Below, piece after piece: positions 33,903 through 42,629 of a stretch of 64,000 nt of DNA. This stretch comes from Roseinatronobacter bogoriensis DSM 18756 (lineage in GTDB: Bacteria > Pseudomonadota > Alphaproteobacteria > Rhodobacterales > Rhodobacteraceae). The notes beneath the pieces are model-generated. The model did no database searches. It was given only the letters and a program-made list of their open reading frames with translations, and was not told the origin of the DNA. Positions within the stretch are counted from its first letter, which is position 1, and every line of letters begins with the position of its first letter. The stretch is from NCBI RefSeq assembly GCF_004366635.1, contig NZ_SORN01000009.1, positions 1 to 64,000 of the forward strand, written 5' to 3'. The position numbers were made by a program, and so were the translations under genes.

Positions 33903-35204
33903 TCAGGAATTCATCGAATCGAAGAAATCGCTGTTTGTCTTGGTCTGTTTCAGCTTCGAGATCAGGAATTCGATAGCATCTGTAGTGCCCATCGGGTTCA
34001 GGATGCGGCGCAAGACAAAGGTCTTTTGCAGATCGTTCTTCTCGATCAGCAAATCTTCCTTCCGAGTGCCGGATTTTAGGATATCCATAGCCGGGAACAC
34101 GCGCTTATCCGCGACCTTACGATCCAACACGATCTCGCTGTTGCCGGTGCCTTTGAATTCTTCAAAGATCACTTCATCCATACGCGACCCGGTGTCGATA
34201 AGGGCCGTCGCAATAATGCTTAGCGAACCGCCTTCTTCAATATTCCGGGCGGCGCCGAAAAAGCGCTTCGGGCGTTGCAACGCATTTGCATCCACCCCCC
34301 CGGTCAACACCTTGCCAGAGCTTGGCACCACTGTGTTGAAGGCACGGCCCAGACGTGTAATCGAGTCCAGCAAGATAACGACATCGCGCTTATGCTCGAC
34401 AAGGCGTTTTGCCTTTTCGATCACCATTTCAGCCACTGCGACATGTCGTGTTGCCGGTTCATCAAAGGTCGAGGCGATAACCTCGCCCTTGACCGAACGC
34501 TGCATGTCAGTGACTTCCTCTGGCCGTTCATCGATCAGCAGAACGATCAGGTAGCATTCCGGGTGATTTTTTGCGATGCTATGCGCAATATTCTGCAATA
34601 ACACGGTCTTACCCGTGCGCGGCGGCGCCACGATCAAGGCGCGCTGCCCTTTGCCCAGCGGAGAGACAATGTCGATAATCCGCGCAGACCGATCCTTTGT
34701 CGCCGGATCGTCGGTTTCCATCCACAAACGCTGGTCAGGATAAAGCGGTGTCAGGTTATCGAAGTGAACCTTGTGGCGGGCGCGTTCCGGGTCATCAAAA
34801 TTGATACGTGTCACCTTGGTGATCGCGAAGTAACGCTCGTTCTCGGCCGGGGCCTGAATGACCCCTTCGATCGTATCGCCCGTGCGCAGCGAATACTGGC
34901 GGATCACATCGGGGGAGACGTAAATATCGTCAGGACCTGGCAGATAGTTCGCTTCTGGTGCACGCAGAAAGCCAAAACCGTCCTGCAACACCTCCAGCAC
35001 ACCTTCGCCAGAAATGGTCCAGCCTTCCTCTGCGCGTTCTTTCAGGATTGAGAACATCATCTCGCCCTTGCGCATGGAGGGCGCGTTCTCGATATCCAGC
35101 TCTTCGGCCATAGCCAGAAGCTCGGCAGGGCTTTTGACCTTCAGGTCTGCCAGATTCAGCGTTTCTTCGCTTTCTGGACGGTCTTCGATTACCATATCAG
35201 ACAT
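33903..35204 (-). CDS. rho: transcription termination factor Rho
   Basis: A 433-residue RNA-dependent helicase. N-terminal Rho_N region (LNLADLKVKSPAELLAMAEEL), cold-shock-like RNA-binding domain (GVLEVLQDGFGFLRAPEANYL), P-loop APPRTGKT at ~193-200, and the Q/R-loop region (LDSITRLGRAFNTVVPSSGKVLTGGVD). It is the promoter-proximal gene of the leftward operon. A 125-bp gap separates it from hemJ. Confidence 0.97.
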   Translation of the reverse strand: MSDMVIEDRPESEETLNLADLKVKSPAELLAMAEELDIENAPSMRKGEMMFSILKERAEEGWTISGEGVLEVLQDGFGFLRAPEANYLPGPDDIYVSPDVIRQYSLRTGDTIEGVIQAPAENERYFAITKVTRINFDDPERARHKVHFDNLTPLYPDQRLWMETDDPATKDRSARIIDIVSPLGKGQRALIVAPPRTGKTVLLQNIAHSIAKNHPECYLIVLLIDERPEEVTDMQRSVKGEVIASTFDEPATRHVAVAEMVIEKAKRLVEHKRDVVILLDSITRLGRAFNTVVPSSGKVLTGGVDANALQRPKRFFGAARNIEEGGSLSIIATALIDTGSRMDEVIFEEFKGTGNSEIVLDRKVADKRVFPAMDILKSGTRKEDLLIEKNDLQKTFVLRRILNPMGTTDAIEFLISKLKQTKTNSDFFDSMNS

Positions 35205-35329
35205 TTTTGCACCCTACTTGCCCGCACCAAGTGCAGGAGATCTGGTCATTGCTTCGAATGAAACACATCCCGCCGGACGGCAGGTGTCCCATTCGTTTAT
35301 AAAAATAAGGTGCCAGAGTCAATCCGACT

Positions 35330-35767
35330 TCAGAATTTCACCACGACTGACAGAACGATCACCACCATCATCACAGTCGGGACTTCGTTCATCATCCGGT
35401 AATTGCGCCCGGTAAGTGAATTTGCCCCTTCTGCAAAGATCCGACGGCGCCGCGCACACCACATGTGAAACCATGTCATGCCGATCAAGCCGATGAATTT
35501 ACTCCAGGGCCAGACGGATGACCAGTCAACCACACCAGGAATGGACACCATCATAAGCCCGGTAACCCATGCAACGATCATGGCAGGGTTCATGATGACC
35601 CGAAGCAGCTTTTCTTCCATTGTCTGGAAAACAGCATCCATCTTCGCACCTTCAGACCGTTCAACATGGTAGACGAATAATCTGGGAAGATAGAACAACC
35701 CTGCCATCCAGCTGATCACAGCCATGATGTGCAGTGCCTTGATCCAGAAGTAGAAGTCACTCAGCAT
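35330..35767 (-). CDS. hemJ: protoporphyrinogen IX oxidase HemJ-type membrane protein
   Basis: A 145-residue membrane protein with four helices of the UPF0093/HemJ family (FYFWIKALHIMAVISWMAGLFYLPRLFVYH). HemJ oxidises protoporphyrinogen IX and carries heme. The conserved His in KALHI and Lys/Trp in WPWSKFIGL are present. It borders the probable oriC and points away from it. Confidence 0.88.
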   Translation of the reverse strand: MLSDFYFWIKALHIMAVISWMAGLFYLPRLFVYHVERSEGAKMDAVFQTMEEKLLRVIMNPAMIVAWVTGLMMVSIPGVVDWSSVWPWSKFIGLIGMTWFHMWCARRRRIFAEGANSLTGRNYRMMNEVPTVMMVVIVLSVVVKF

Positions 35768-36147
35768 TTTAGCCTCTTCACTGTTCGGCTATTACTTAAA
35801 TAAAAAAGATAGAGAAGGGAATGATGTAGTAGTAAGGGCTGTGGATATGGGGATAAGTTTTCCATTCACAGAGTTATCCACAGATGCTCTCGGTTGAAAT
35901 AATAGCTTTGATAAAAATATCTCATTTTATATCATAGACTTAGTTTGGAACGAATCGCGAAAAGATGTCAATCTCTGTTTGGCTTTAGCATTTTTGCACA
36001 GCAGGGCGGTGCTGACTTATCCCGTGTGGACAATTCGCCAGGAAGGCTTGCGATATTGACCGCGACATGCCAGCACTCTTCTGGCGTGGGGATATCCCAT
36101 CAGATAGCAACCGTTTATCACTCTGCTTGATCACAAGGTTATCCACA
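35768..36147. other. oriC: probable chromosomal replication origin oriC
   Basis: A 380-bp AT-rich gap between divergent hemJ and maf. Exact DnaA boxes (TTATCCACA) lie at 35874-35882 and 36139-36147; TTTTGCACA at 35992-36000 also fits TTWTNCACA. One-mismatch boxes on the minus strand are ATATCCACA (35840-35848) and TTGTCCACA (36025-36033). A very AT-rich stretch at ~35893-35945 could be the unwinding element. parS, parAB, rho and mnmEG on one side and maf-aroE-coaE-dnaQ on the other match the origin neighbourhood known in alphaproteobacteria. No skew was computed. Confidence 0.8.
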
Positions 36148-36740
36148 TGGCGCTTGTCCTGGCTTCAGGTTCGGAAATCAGACGCATGATGCTGGAACAG
36201 GCTGGCTTCTCGCCAGAGGTAAGTGTCGCGCACGTGGATGAAACAGCGATTATCGCGGCATTGATCGCAGAGAAAGCCAGTCCACGAGATATTGCCGACA
36301 CTCTCGCCGAAGCCAAGGCACGCAAGATTTCAGGCAAGATTCCGGGACGGCTGGTGTTGGGCTGTGATCAGGTGCTCGCCCATAAGGGCGCGATCTTTGA
36401 GAAGCCTTTGACCATTGAAAGTGCGCGTGATCAGTTGCGTTTGCTTCGTGGTGGCACGCATCAGCTTTTGTCGGCGGCGGTGCTGTACGTGGACCACGAA
36501 CCCGTCTGGCGGCATGTTGGTGTTGCGCGACTGACGATGCGGAATTTTTCCGATACCTATCTGGAGGGGTATCTGGCCCGCAACTGGCCGGCCATTGGCA
36601 CTTCTGTCGGTGGGTACAAGTTGGAGGAAGAGGGTGTGCGGCTGTTTGCGCAGATTCAGGGCGATTATTTCACTATTCTTGGGCTGCCCTTGCTGGAATT
36701 GTTGAATTATCTGGCCTTGCGAGGAGAAATTGAAGGATGA
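36147..36740 (+). CDS. maf: Maf-family nucleotide pyrophosphatase
   Basis: A 197-residue Maf protein (LVLASGSEIRRMMLEQAGFSPEV, then LVLGCDQVLAHKGAIFEKP and GGYKLEEEGVRLFAQIQGDYFTILGLP). Family members hydrolyse canonical or modified NTPs such as dTTP, UTP or m7GTP. Its ATG is immediately adjacent to a DnaA box (36139-36147), so promoter and origin share sequence. Overlaps aroE by 4 nt. Confidence 0.92.
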   Translation: MALVLASGSEIRRMMLEQAGFSPEVSVAHVDETAIIAALIAEKASPRDIADTLAEAKARKISGKIPGRLVLGCDQVLAHKGAIFEKPLTIESARDQLRLLRGGTHQLLSAAVLYVDHEPVWRHVGVARLTMRNFSDTYLEGYLARNWPAIGTSVGGYKLEEEGVRLFAQIQGDYFTILGLPLLELLNYLALRGEIEG

Positions 36741-37564
36741 GCAAGATTCCATTGGCCGGCGTCATCGGCTGCCCTGTCGCGCATAGCCGCTCGCCTGTTT
36801 TGCATGGTACTTGGTTGCGTCAATATGGGCTGAAGGGGCATTATGTGCCGCTGCATGTTGAAAAAGACGATTTGCCGCAAGTTCTGCGCGCGCTTCCGCA
36901 AATGGGGTTTGTAGGGGTCAACGTTACCATCCCCCACAAAGAAGCGGCATTGGCATTGGCTGATATAGTATCTCCAATGGCACGCGCTATTGGTGCCGCC
37001 AATACGCTGACTTTTGAAGAAGGTCAGATTCGTGCTGATAATACAGACGGTTACGGGTTTCTTCAAAACTTGCGCGAGGGTGCTCAGGATTGGCAGCCGA
37101 CCAACGGCCCCGCGCTTGTCCTCGGTGCGGGAGGTGCTGCGCGCGCTGTAATTGTGGCCTTGGCAGATGCAGGGGTGCCCCAGATCTGGCTGAGCAATCG
37201 CACTCGAACCCGTGCAGAAACGCTACAGGCTGAAATTTCTGCACCTATTACACTCATTGATTGGGCAGACTGGACGCAAGCTGCGCAGGATGCGGCATTG
37301 ATTATCAACACCACCTCTCTGGGTATGGCTGGCCAGCCCGCGCTGGACCTTGCCGATGGCCTGTTCAATTCCGGATCAGTGGTCACAGATCTGGTCTATA
37401 CACCGCTGGAAACCGAGTTCTTGCGACAGGCGCAGAAAAGCGGCTGCGTCACCGTTGATGGGTTGGGCATGTTGTTGCATCAGGCCGCGCCGGGGTTTGA
37501 GCGTTGGTTTGGACATAAGCCAGAAGTAACCGAAGCCTTGCGTGCTGCGGTTCTGGGCAAATGA
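36737..37564 (+). CDS. aroE: shikimate dehydrogenase (NADP+)
   Basis: A 275-residue enzyme reducing 3-dehydroshikimate to shikimate in aromatic amino acid synthesis. N-terminal GVIGCPVAHSRSPVLHGTWLRQYGL, catalytic-region VNVTIPHKEAAL, nucleotide loop LVLGAGGAARAVIVAL, then SNRTRTRAE and VTDLVYTPLETEFL. Coupled to maf and coaE by 4-nt overlaps. Confidence 0.95.
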   Translation: MSKIPLAGVIGCPVAHSRSPVLHGTWLRQYGLKGHYVPLHVEKDDLPQVLRALPQMGFVGVNVTIPHKEAALALADIVSPMARAIGAANTLTFEEGQIRADNTDGYGFLQNLREGAQDWQPTNGPALVLGAGGAARAVIVALADAGVPQIWLSNRTRTRAETLQAEISAPITLIDWADWTQAAQDAALIINTTSLGMAGQPALDLADGLFNSGSVVTDLVYTPLETEFLRQAQKSGCVTVDGLGMLLHQAAPGFERWFGHKPEVTEALRAAVLGK

Positions 37565-38148
37565 AGCGCCCTTACCGCCTTGGGCTGACCGGCTCTATCG
37601 GGATGGGGAAAAGCACCACGGCCGGGTTTTTCCGGGATATGGGCGCGCCTGTCTGGGATGCCGATGCGGCTGTTCATCGTCTATATGCCAAAGGTGGCGC
37701 GGCAGTTGCCCCGGTGGGGGCGCTTTGCCCGGAAGCCGTAATTGATGGGGCGGTAGACCGCACCGTCCTGAAAGACTGGATAGCGGCAGACAAATCCGCG
37801 CTGCCGCAGCTTGAATCGGTCGTCCACCCACTTGTAGCACAAGACCGGGAAGCCTTTGTCGCAAAAGTGAAAGGGCCGTTGGTGGTGCTGGACATTCCGC
37901 TGTTGTTCGAAACGGGGGCACAGGTTGACGGGGTTCTTGTCGTGACAGCGCCCGAAGCCGTGCAGCGCGCCCGCGTGCTGTCACGACCGGGAATGGATGA
38001 GCAGCAATTTGACTCGATCCTGGCGCGGCAGATGCCGGATGCCGAAAAACGCGCCCGTGCAGATTTTGTGATACAGACCACAGATATGGACACTGCACGA
38101 GATGAAGTTACAAAGCTCGTGGCAAGACTGGAGGCAGAACATGCGTGA
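37561..38148 (+). CDS. coaE: dephospho-CoA kinase
   Basis: A 195-residue kinase for the last step of coenzyme A synthesis. P-loop GLTGSIGMGKSTTAGFF, DADAAVHRLY, VVLDIPLLFETGAQVDGVLVVTAPEA, and a lid region RARADFVI. Overlaps dnaQ by 8 nt. Confidence 0.95.
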   Translation: MKRPYRLGLTGSIGMGKSTTAGFFRDMGAPVWDADAAVHRLYAKGGAAVAPVGALCPEAVIDGAVDRTVLKDWIAADKSALPQLESVVHPLVAQDREAFVAKVKGPLVVLDIPLLFETGAQVDGVLVVTAPEAVQRARVLSRPGMDEQQFDSILARQMPDAEKRARADFVIQTTDMDTARDEVTKLVARLEAEHA

Positions 38149-38839
38149 ACTGGTGCTGGATACTGAAACCACAGGGTTTGAGCCCAGCGAGGGACATCGC
38201 ATTGTCGAGATCGGTATTGTCGAACTGGTCAATCTTATGCCGACAGGCAGGACGTACCATCAATATATCAACCCGAAACGGCCAATGCCGACCGAGGCCT
38301 TTGAGGTGCATGGGCTTGGTGATGACTTTTTGCGTGACAAGCCCCTGTTCGAAGAGATTGTTGATGCATTTCTGGAGTTTGTCGCTGGTGACAGGCTGGT
38401 TATTCATAACGCGGCTTTTGATATGAAATTCCTGAATGCCGAACTGGAATGGTCAGGTCGACCGGTGCTGCCATTTGATCGCGCCTTTGACACGCTGACT
38501 CTTGCGCGCAAGAAGTTTCCGGGCTCTCCGGCGTCGCTGGATGCGCTATGCCGTCGATTTTCCATTGATAACTCGGCCCGCTCAAAACACGGCGCGCTGC
38601 TTGATAGTGAAATTCTGGCTGAAGTGTATCTGGAACTGGCTGGCGGACAGCAGCCGGATTTCGGGCTGTCATCGCAGCCCGCGCAGGGCAGTGTCAGCGC
38701 ACAACAGCGCGCGGCCCCATTGCCGCGCAGGCCGCGCCAATTGCCATCGCGCCTGACCGAAGCAGAAGCGCAGGCACATGCGGCATTTGTTGCAGCACTT
38801 GGCGAAGAGGCTGTCTGGAAGAAATACCACAGCACATGA
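38141..38839 (+). CDS. dnaQ: DNA polymerase III epsilon subunit (3'-5' exonuclease)
   Basis: A 232-residue DEDDh exonuclease, the replication proofreader. ExoI VLDTETTGFEPSEGHRIVEIG, ExoII HNAAFDMKFLNAEL, ExoIII with HGALLDSEILAEVYLEL. The start at 38141 (MRELVLDTETTG) places ExoI at residue 6 as in homologues. The last ~60 residues are Gln/Ala/Pro-rich, as usual for the tail that contacts the alpha subunit. Confidence 0.95.
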   Translation: MRELVLDTETTGFEPSEGHRIVEIGIVELVNLMPTGRTYHQYINPKRPMPTEAFEVHGLGDDFLRDKPLFEEIVDAFLEFVAGDRLVIHNAAFDMKFLNAELEWSGRPVLPFDRAFDTLTLARKKFPGSPASLDALCRRFSIDNSARSKHGALLDSEILAEVYLELAGGQQPDFGLSSQPAQGSVSAQQRAAPLPRRPRQLPSRLTEAEAQAHAAFVAALGEEAVWKKYHST

Positions 38840-38863
38840 AAAAGCCCCCGGCAAAGGGGGCTT
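38839..38863 (-). terminator. terminator between convergent dnaQ and secB
   Basis: AGCCCCCGGCAAAGGGGGCT forms a 7-bp GC stem. Read on the minus strand it is followed by TTTTT, so it ends secB; dnaQ may use the same stem in the other direction. Confidence 0.8.
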
Positions 38864-38886
38864 GATCGGTAACGGAATAAGCAGCC

Positions 38887-39411
38887 TCAGTTGGCAACCG
38901 GCGCATCGCCTTTTTGTGCCTGAAGCGCTGCCTGGCGCTGCAATTCCTGTTTGTAAAGTGCAAGGAAATCAACAGTATCCAGATTCAGTGGCGGAAAGCC
39001 CCCATCGCGGGTGACGTCCGAGATGATGCGGCGCGCGAAGGGGAAGATCATGCGCGGGCATTCGATAAGAAGGAATGGGTGCAGTTGTTCTTGCGGCACG
39101 CCTTCGATCTGGAACAGGCCGACATAATCAAGCTCGATGATGAACAAGGTCTGCCCGTCTGATTTGTTCTTTGACGTGATCTTGAACTTCGTGCCGATTT
39201 CGTACTGGTTTTCGGTTTCGCGCTTGTTGGCGTCGAGGCTGACTTGCACCTGAATGTCGGGCTGGACGTTCGAGCCTTGCAGCTTCTTCTGTGCCGCCAC
39301 ATTCTCGAAGGACAGATCACGCATGAACTGTGCAAGGATGCGCATGTTCACTTTCGGGGGTGTTGCAGCCGCGGGCTGGGTTCCATTACCCTTTGGGTCG
39401 GTTTCAGTCAT
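38887..39411 (-). CDS. secB: protein-export chaperone SecB
   Basis: A 174-residue SecB, holding precursor proteins unfolded for SecA. MRILAQFMRDLSFENVAA near residue 22, then ELDYVGLFQIEGVPQEQLHPFLLIECPRMIFPFARRIISDVTRDGGFPPL. Upstream fxsA is on the same strand 73 nt away. Confidence 0.94.
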   Translation of the reverse strand: MTETDPKGNGTQPAAATPPKVNMRILAQFMRDLSFENVAAQKKLQGSNVQPDIQVQVSLDANKRETENQYEIGTKFKITSKNKSDGQTLFIIELDYVGLFQIEGVPQEQLHPFLLIECPRMIFPFARRIISDVTRDGGFPPLNLDTVDFLALYKQELQRQAALQAQKGDAPVAN

Positions 39412-39484
39412 AAAAAATGCTCCTTACATATGTTCATCTGTGCGTCTTGACTGGCGCAGCTTGTAGCAGTGCGCCCGGTTCGGC

Positions 39485-39940
39485 TCAATCCCGCTTTTCC
39501 TGATCGTCCAGCCGCCGGTTTGTCGGGATGTCCGTGTCGGGGCGGTGTTCAAACTCACCCTCGATAATCACTGTTTCCTCGCGGCGATGCGCGGCACGCA
39601 GATTCTTGAACAACTGCGTCAGGACAAGCGTCCGCACCGGGGGCAAAAGCAGCAGGAAACCGACAAGATCAGTGAAGAACCCCGGCAACACAAACAGCAC
39701 AGCACCAATCATGCGAATGGCGGAATGGGCCATCGGGCTGGCGGGGCTGGCATCGCGGTCCAATGCTGCGCGCACGTCATGCGCATTGCGGTGCGGTTCC
39801 AGTCTGATCAGAACCAGCCCTATCGCAGCGGTTGCAAAAATCTCGGCCAGTGTCCCGATCACACCGAGTTGTGCGCCAATCTGCACAAATAAGGCGATTT
39901 CAAGGATAGGAATGGCCAGAAAAACCAGTAAAATCCACAT
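39485..39940 (-). CDS. fxsA: FxsA-family membrane protein
   Basis: A 151-residue membrane protein: WILLVFLAIPILEIALFVQIG at the N-terminus, then SAIRMIGAVLFVLPGFFTDLVGFLLLLPPVR. E. coli FxsA relieves phage T7 exclusion by the F plasmid; the general role is unknown. I start at ATG 39940, since the longer frame to 39994 adds a non-family leader. The C-terminal ~35 residues are charged and cytoplasmic. Confidence 0.85.
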   Translation of the reverse strand: MWILLVFLAIPILEIALFVQIGAQLGVIGTLAEIFATAAIGLVLIRLEPHRNAHDVRAALDRDASPASPMAHSAIRMIGAVLFVLPGFFTDLVGFLLLLPPVRTLVLTQLFKNLRAAHRREETVIIEGEFEHRPDTDIPTNRRLDDQEKRD

Positions 39941-40047
39941 TACTTCGTCCTTCTCGCAGGTGACATGGTCGCATGTGGTGGACTTGACCCGCAACCCACC
40001 TTACATAGGCATGGCACCCGCCATACCAACCCTTGGCCGAGGAAACA

Positions 40048-40716
40048 ATGGAACCTGCCGTGATCCAGCTACTTATTCTTGCCGGAATAGCTGTCTTTTT
40101 GATTTTGCGTTTGCGATCCGTCTTGGGATCGCGGGATGGCTTTGAACAAAAACCTTTGCCGCGACAGGGGTCTGAACCTGATGCCGTTGGCAAACCTCGC
40201 TTCGAAGTGATCGAAGGTGGCCCCGATACCGATATCACAGATCATGTGCCAGAAGGGTCTGATATGGCCAAGGCGCTGGCGAGGATGAAGTCGGTTGACC
40301 CAGATTTCAGCGTTGATGAATTCTTGCAAGGCGCGCGTGGGGCATATGAAATGATCCTTATGGCGTTTGAATCATCGGATCTTGACCCGATCCTGCCATT
40401 CTTGTCGCGCGATGTGTTCAACAGCTTCGACGAAGTTGTTCAGCTGCGCGAGAATGAAGGCTTGCGGGTGGACGCCACATTCGTTGGCTTGCGCGAGTTG
40501 AGCATTGTTGATGCCGTGTTCGATGAAGCCACCAAGGAAGGCGAGATCACGATCAAGTTCATTGGTGAACTGACATCGGTGGTGCGTAAGGCCGATAGCG
40601 GCGAAGTCATCGAGGGCGATCCGAACGAGATCAAGCGTCAGAAAGACGTGTGGACATTTGCCCGCGATATGAGCTCGGACAGCCCCAACTGGAAGTTGGT
40701 GGCAACTGGCGAATGA
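40048..40716 (+). CDS. Tim44-like domain protein
   Basis: A 222-residue protein with one N-terminal membrane helix (VIQLLILAGIAVFLILRLRSVLG) and a C-terminal Tim44 domain (FLQGARGAYEMILMAFESSDLDPILPFLSRDVFNSFDEVV, then WTFARDM). In alphaproteobacteria it is the presumed relative of the mitochondrial import component Tim44. ATG 40048 follows GAGGAAAC. Divergent from fxsA; overlaps the Smr gene by 4 nt. Confidence 0.88.
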   Translation: MEPAVIQLLILAGIAVFLILRLRSVLGSRDGFEQKPLPRQGSEPDAVGKPRFEVIEGGPDTDITDHVPEGSDMAKALARMKSVDPDFSVDEFLQGARGAYEMILMAFESSDLDPILPFLSRDVFNSFDEVVQLRENEGLRVDATFVGLRELSIVDAVFDEATKEGEITIKFIGELTSVVRKADSGEVIEGDPNEIKRQKDVWTFARDMSSDSPNWKLVATGE

Positions 40717-41321
40717 ACCGCCGTCGGCGAGGGTTATCGCCGGAAGATCAGGAACTCTGGGGCCGCGTGGTGCAAACTGCGCGGCCTTTGAAATCTGACT
40801 ACAAGCCGGCACCGCAGCCAGAGCCTGCGCCCAACCCGGTACCACCAAAAAAGCCCGCCTTGCGCGCAACGCCAGAGATGGCGCGCGGCAGTTTTCGCCC
40901 TACGCCGTCCCGGCCGCCCCCTGGCCACGATTTGGCGCACCCCTTATCTGAGGCGCTGGCGAAAGTGCCAGTGCGCATGGACAAACGGAAATTCCAGCGC
41001 CTGAGCCGGGGAAAGCTAGACCCGGAAGCGCGGATCGACCTGCATGGCATGACCCTTGCACAAGCGCATGGTGCGTTGAATGGGTTCATCTTGCGTGCGC
41101 AGGCGCAGGGGTTGCGGCTGGTTCTGGTGATTACGGGAAAAGGGAAAACCGTAAGCGACGATGGCCCCATTCCGCGCAGACAGGGGGCGCTGAAGCATGA
41201 TGTGCCGCAATGGCTGCGCATGGCGCCTTTGAATGGCTGTGTGCTTGAGATACGCGAGGCACATGCCCGTCACGGTGGCAGCGGCGCGTATTATGTGTAT
41301 CTGCGCAAAACGCGCGCGTAG
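40713..41321 (+). CDS. Smr-domain protein
   Basis: A 202-residue protein with a Pro-rich N-terminal half (PAPQPEPAPNPVPPKKP) and a C-terminal Smr domain (DLHGMTLAQAHGALNGFI, LVLVITGKGK, then GGSGAYYVYLRKT). Smr domains are nucleases in MutS2 and related proteins. In several Rhodobacterales I recall an mltA gene between tim44 and smr; here the two are directly coupled (ATGA). The stop codon lies at the edge of a large inverted repeat. Confidence 0.85.
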   Translation: MNRRRRGLSPEDQELWGRVVQTARPLKSDYKPAPQPEPAPNPVPPKKPALRATPEMARGSFRPTPSRPPPGHDLAHPLSEALAKVPVRMDKRKFQRLSRGKLDPEARIDLHGMTLAQAHGALNGFILRAQAQGLRLVLVITGKGKTVSDDGPIPRRQGALKHDVPQWLRMAPLNGCVLEIREAHARHGGSGAYYVYLRKTRA

Positions 41322-41383
41322 CGGCTTTGTGCGCGGGGGCGTCGCCCACCCGCCCACCCGCTTGCCCCCGCGCACAAAGCCGC
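41321..41383. repeat. 20-bp-arm perfect inverted repeat downstream of smr
   Basis: GCGGCTTTGTGCGCGGGGGC at 41321-41340 (allowing the stop-codon G) and its exact complement at 41364-41383 flank a 23-nt loop rich in CCCACCCG. The stem would be very stable. There is no T-run after it, so a classical terminator is not clear; it may protect smr mRNA or stop rightward transcription before tgt. An inverted dispersed-repeat box follows at 41398. Confidence 0.75.
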
Positions 41384-41397
41384 TTTGGTCCAGCGGC

Positions 41398-41426
41398 GGG
41401 GTTTGAGTATTTTCAGCAAGAAAATG
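41398..41426 (-). repeat. dispersed TTTTCTTGC repeat, inverted copy
   Basis: On the minus strand this reads ACATTTTCTTGCTGAAAATACTC followed by AAACCCC, matching the boxes at 20834, 26850 and 45013. It is the only copy in the opposite orientation, and its partner hairpin is the large inverted repeat at 41321-41383. Confidence 0.6.
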
Positions 41427-41486
41427 TACAAGGCTTGGCAAAGCACAAGTTTTGCGCCAAACGGACACAAGAAGAGGGCAGGGTAC

Positions 41487-42614
41487 ATGGGTTTCAGTTT
41501 CAAGATTTCTGCGCGTGACGGGCGTGCGCGAACAGGCGCGATTTCGACACCGCGCGGCGACATACGGACCCCCGCTTTCATGCCAGTGGGAACGGCAGCT
41601 ACGGTCAAGGCCATGATGCCGGAGTCTGTGCGCGAAACAGGCGCCGATATTCTGCTGGGCAACACCTATCATCTGATGCTGCGCCCCACATCCGAGCGGA
41701 TTGCAGCGCTTGGCGGTTTGCACAAATTCATGAACTGGGATCGCCCGATCCTGACGGACTCAGGCGGCTTTCAGGTCATGTCGCTTGCATCATTGCGCAA
41801 GCTGACGGAAGAGGGGGTCCGCTTTTCCAGCCATATAGACGGGTCGCGCCATTTGCTGACGCCAGAGCGGTCGATGGAAATACAGCGCCTGCTCGGGTCT
41901 GATATCGTCATGTCCTTTGATGAATGCACCCCCTGGCCTGCCGATGAGAAAACGGCGCGTGCGTCGATGGAATTGTCGATGCGCTGGGCGAAAAGGTCGC
42001 GCGATGCCTTTGGGGACCGCCCCGGTCATGCCTTGTTCGGAATACAACAGGGTTCTGTCTACCCTGATCAGAGGGCCGAAAGTGCCGAAAAGCTGCGCGC
42101 GATTGGTTTTGATGGTTATGCAATCGGTGGTCTGGCTGTGGGCGAGGGGCAGGAGCTGATGTTTCAGGTTCTGGATTATGCGCCGGGCCAGCTGCCAGAT
42201 GACAAGCCGCGTTATCTGATGGGCGTGGGCAAACCGGATGATATTGTGGGTGCAGTCCAGCGTGGTGTTGACATGTTTGACTGTGTGCTTCCGTCACGTT
42301 CCGGGCGGACAGGGCAGGGCTGGACCGCGCACGGCCCGGTTAATTTGCGCAATGCCCGTCACCGTGACGATCCGCGCCCTCTGGAAGAGGGGTGTTCCTG
42401 TCCGGCCTGCCGAAATTACAGCCGCGCCTATCTTCATCATGTGATCAAGAGCGATGAGATCATCGGCTCCATGTTGTTGACCTGGCATAACCTGACCTAT
42501 TACCAGCGCCTTATGCAGGGGTTGCGCGATGCGATCGCCGCTGGCACGCTTGAACAGTTTGTGGCCCGTTTCCATGCGGAACGCGAACAGGGCGACATTG
42601 ACCCCGCAAACTAG
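41487..42614 (+). CDS. tgt: tRNA-guanine transglycosylase
   Basis: A 375-residue enzyme exchanging G34 for preQ1 in queuosine tRNAs. LLGNTYHLMLRP, ILTDSGGFQVMSL with catalytic Asp, GGLAVGEG, and the zinc site CSCPACRNYSRAYLHH near the C-terminus. ATG 41487 (MGFSFKISARDGRARTG) is chosen by family start; the longer frame to 41385 reads through the repeat. Confidence 0.96.
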   Translation: MGFSFKISARDGRARTGAISTPRGDIRTPAFMPVGTAATVKAMMPESVRETGADILLGNTYHLMLRPTSERIAALGGLHKFMNWDRPILTDSGGFQVMSLASLRKLTEEGVRFSSHIDGSRHLLTPERSMEIQRLLGSDIVMSFDECTPWPADEKTARASMELSMRWAKRSRDAFGDRPGHALFGIQQGSVYPDQRAESAEKLRAIGFDGYAIGGLAVGEGQELMFQVLDYAPGQLPDDKPRYLMGVGKPDDIVGAVQRGVDMFDCVLPSRSGRTGQGWTAHGPVNLRNARHRDDPRPLEEGCSCPACRNYSRAYLHHVIKSDEIIGSMLLTWHNLTYYQRLMQGLRDAIAAGTLEQFVARFHAEREQGDIDPAN

Positions 42615-42629
42615 ATTGAAGGAAGCCAA

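Noticed and set aside
35841..35860. GGGGATAAG near the origin as an extra DnaA box
   Set aside because: It matches only TTATCCC on the other strand and lacks the CACA half, so it was not counted.
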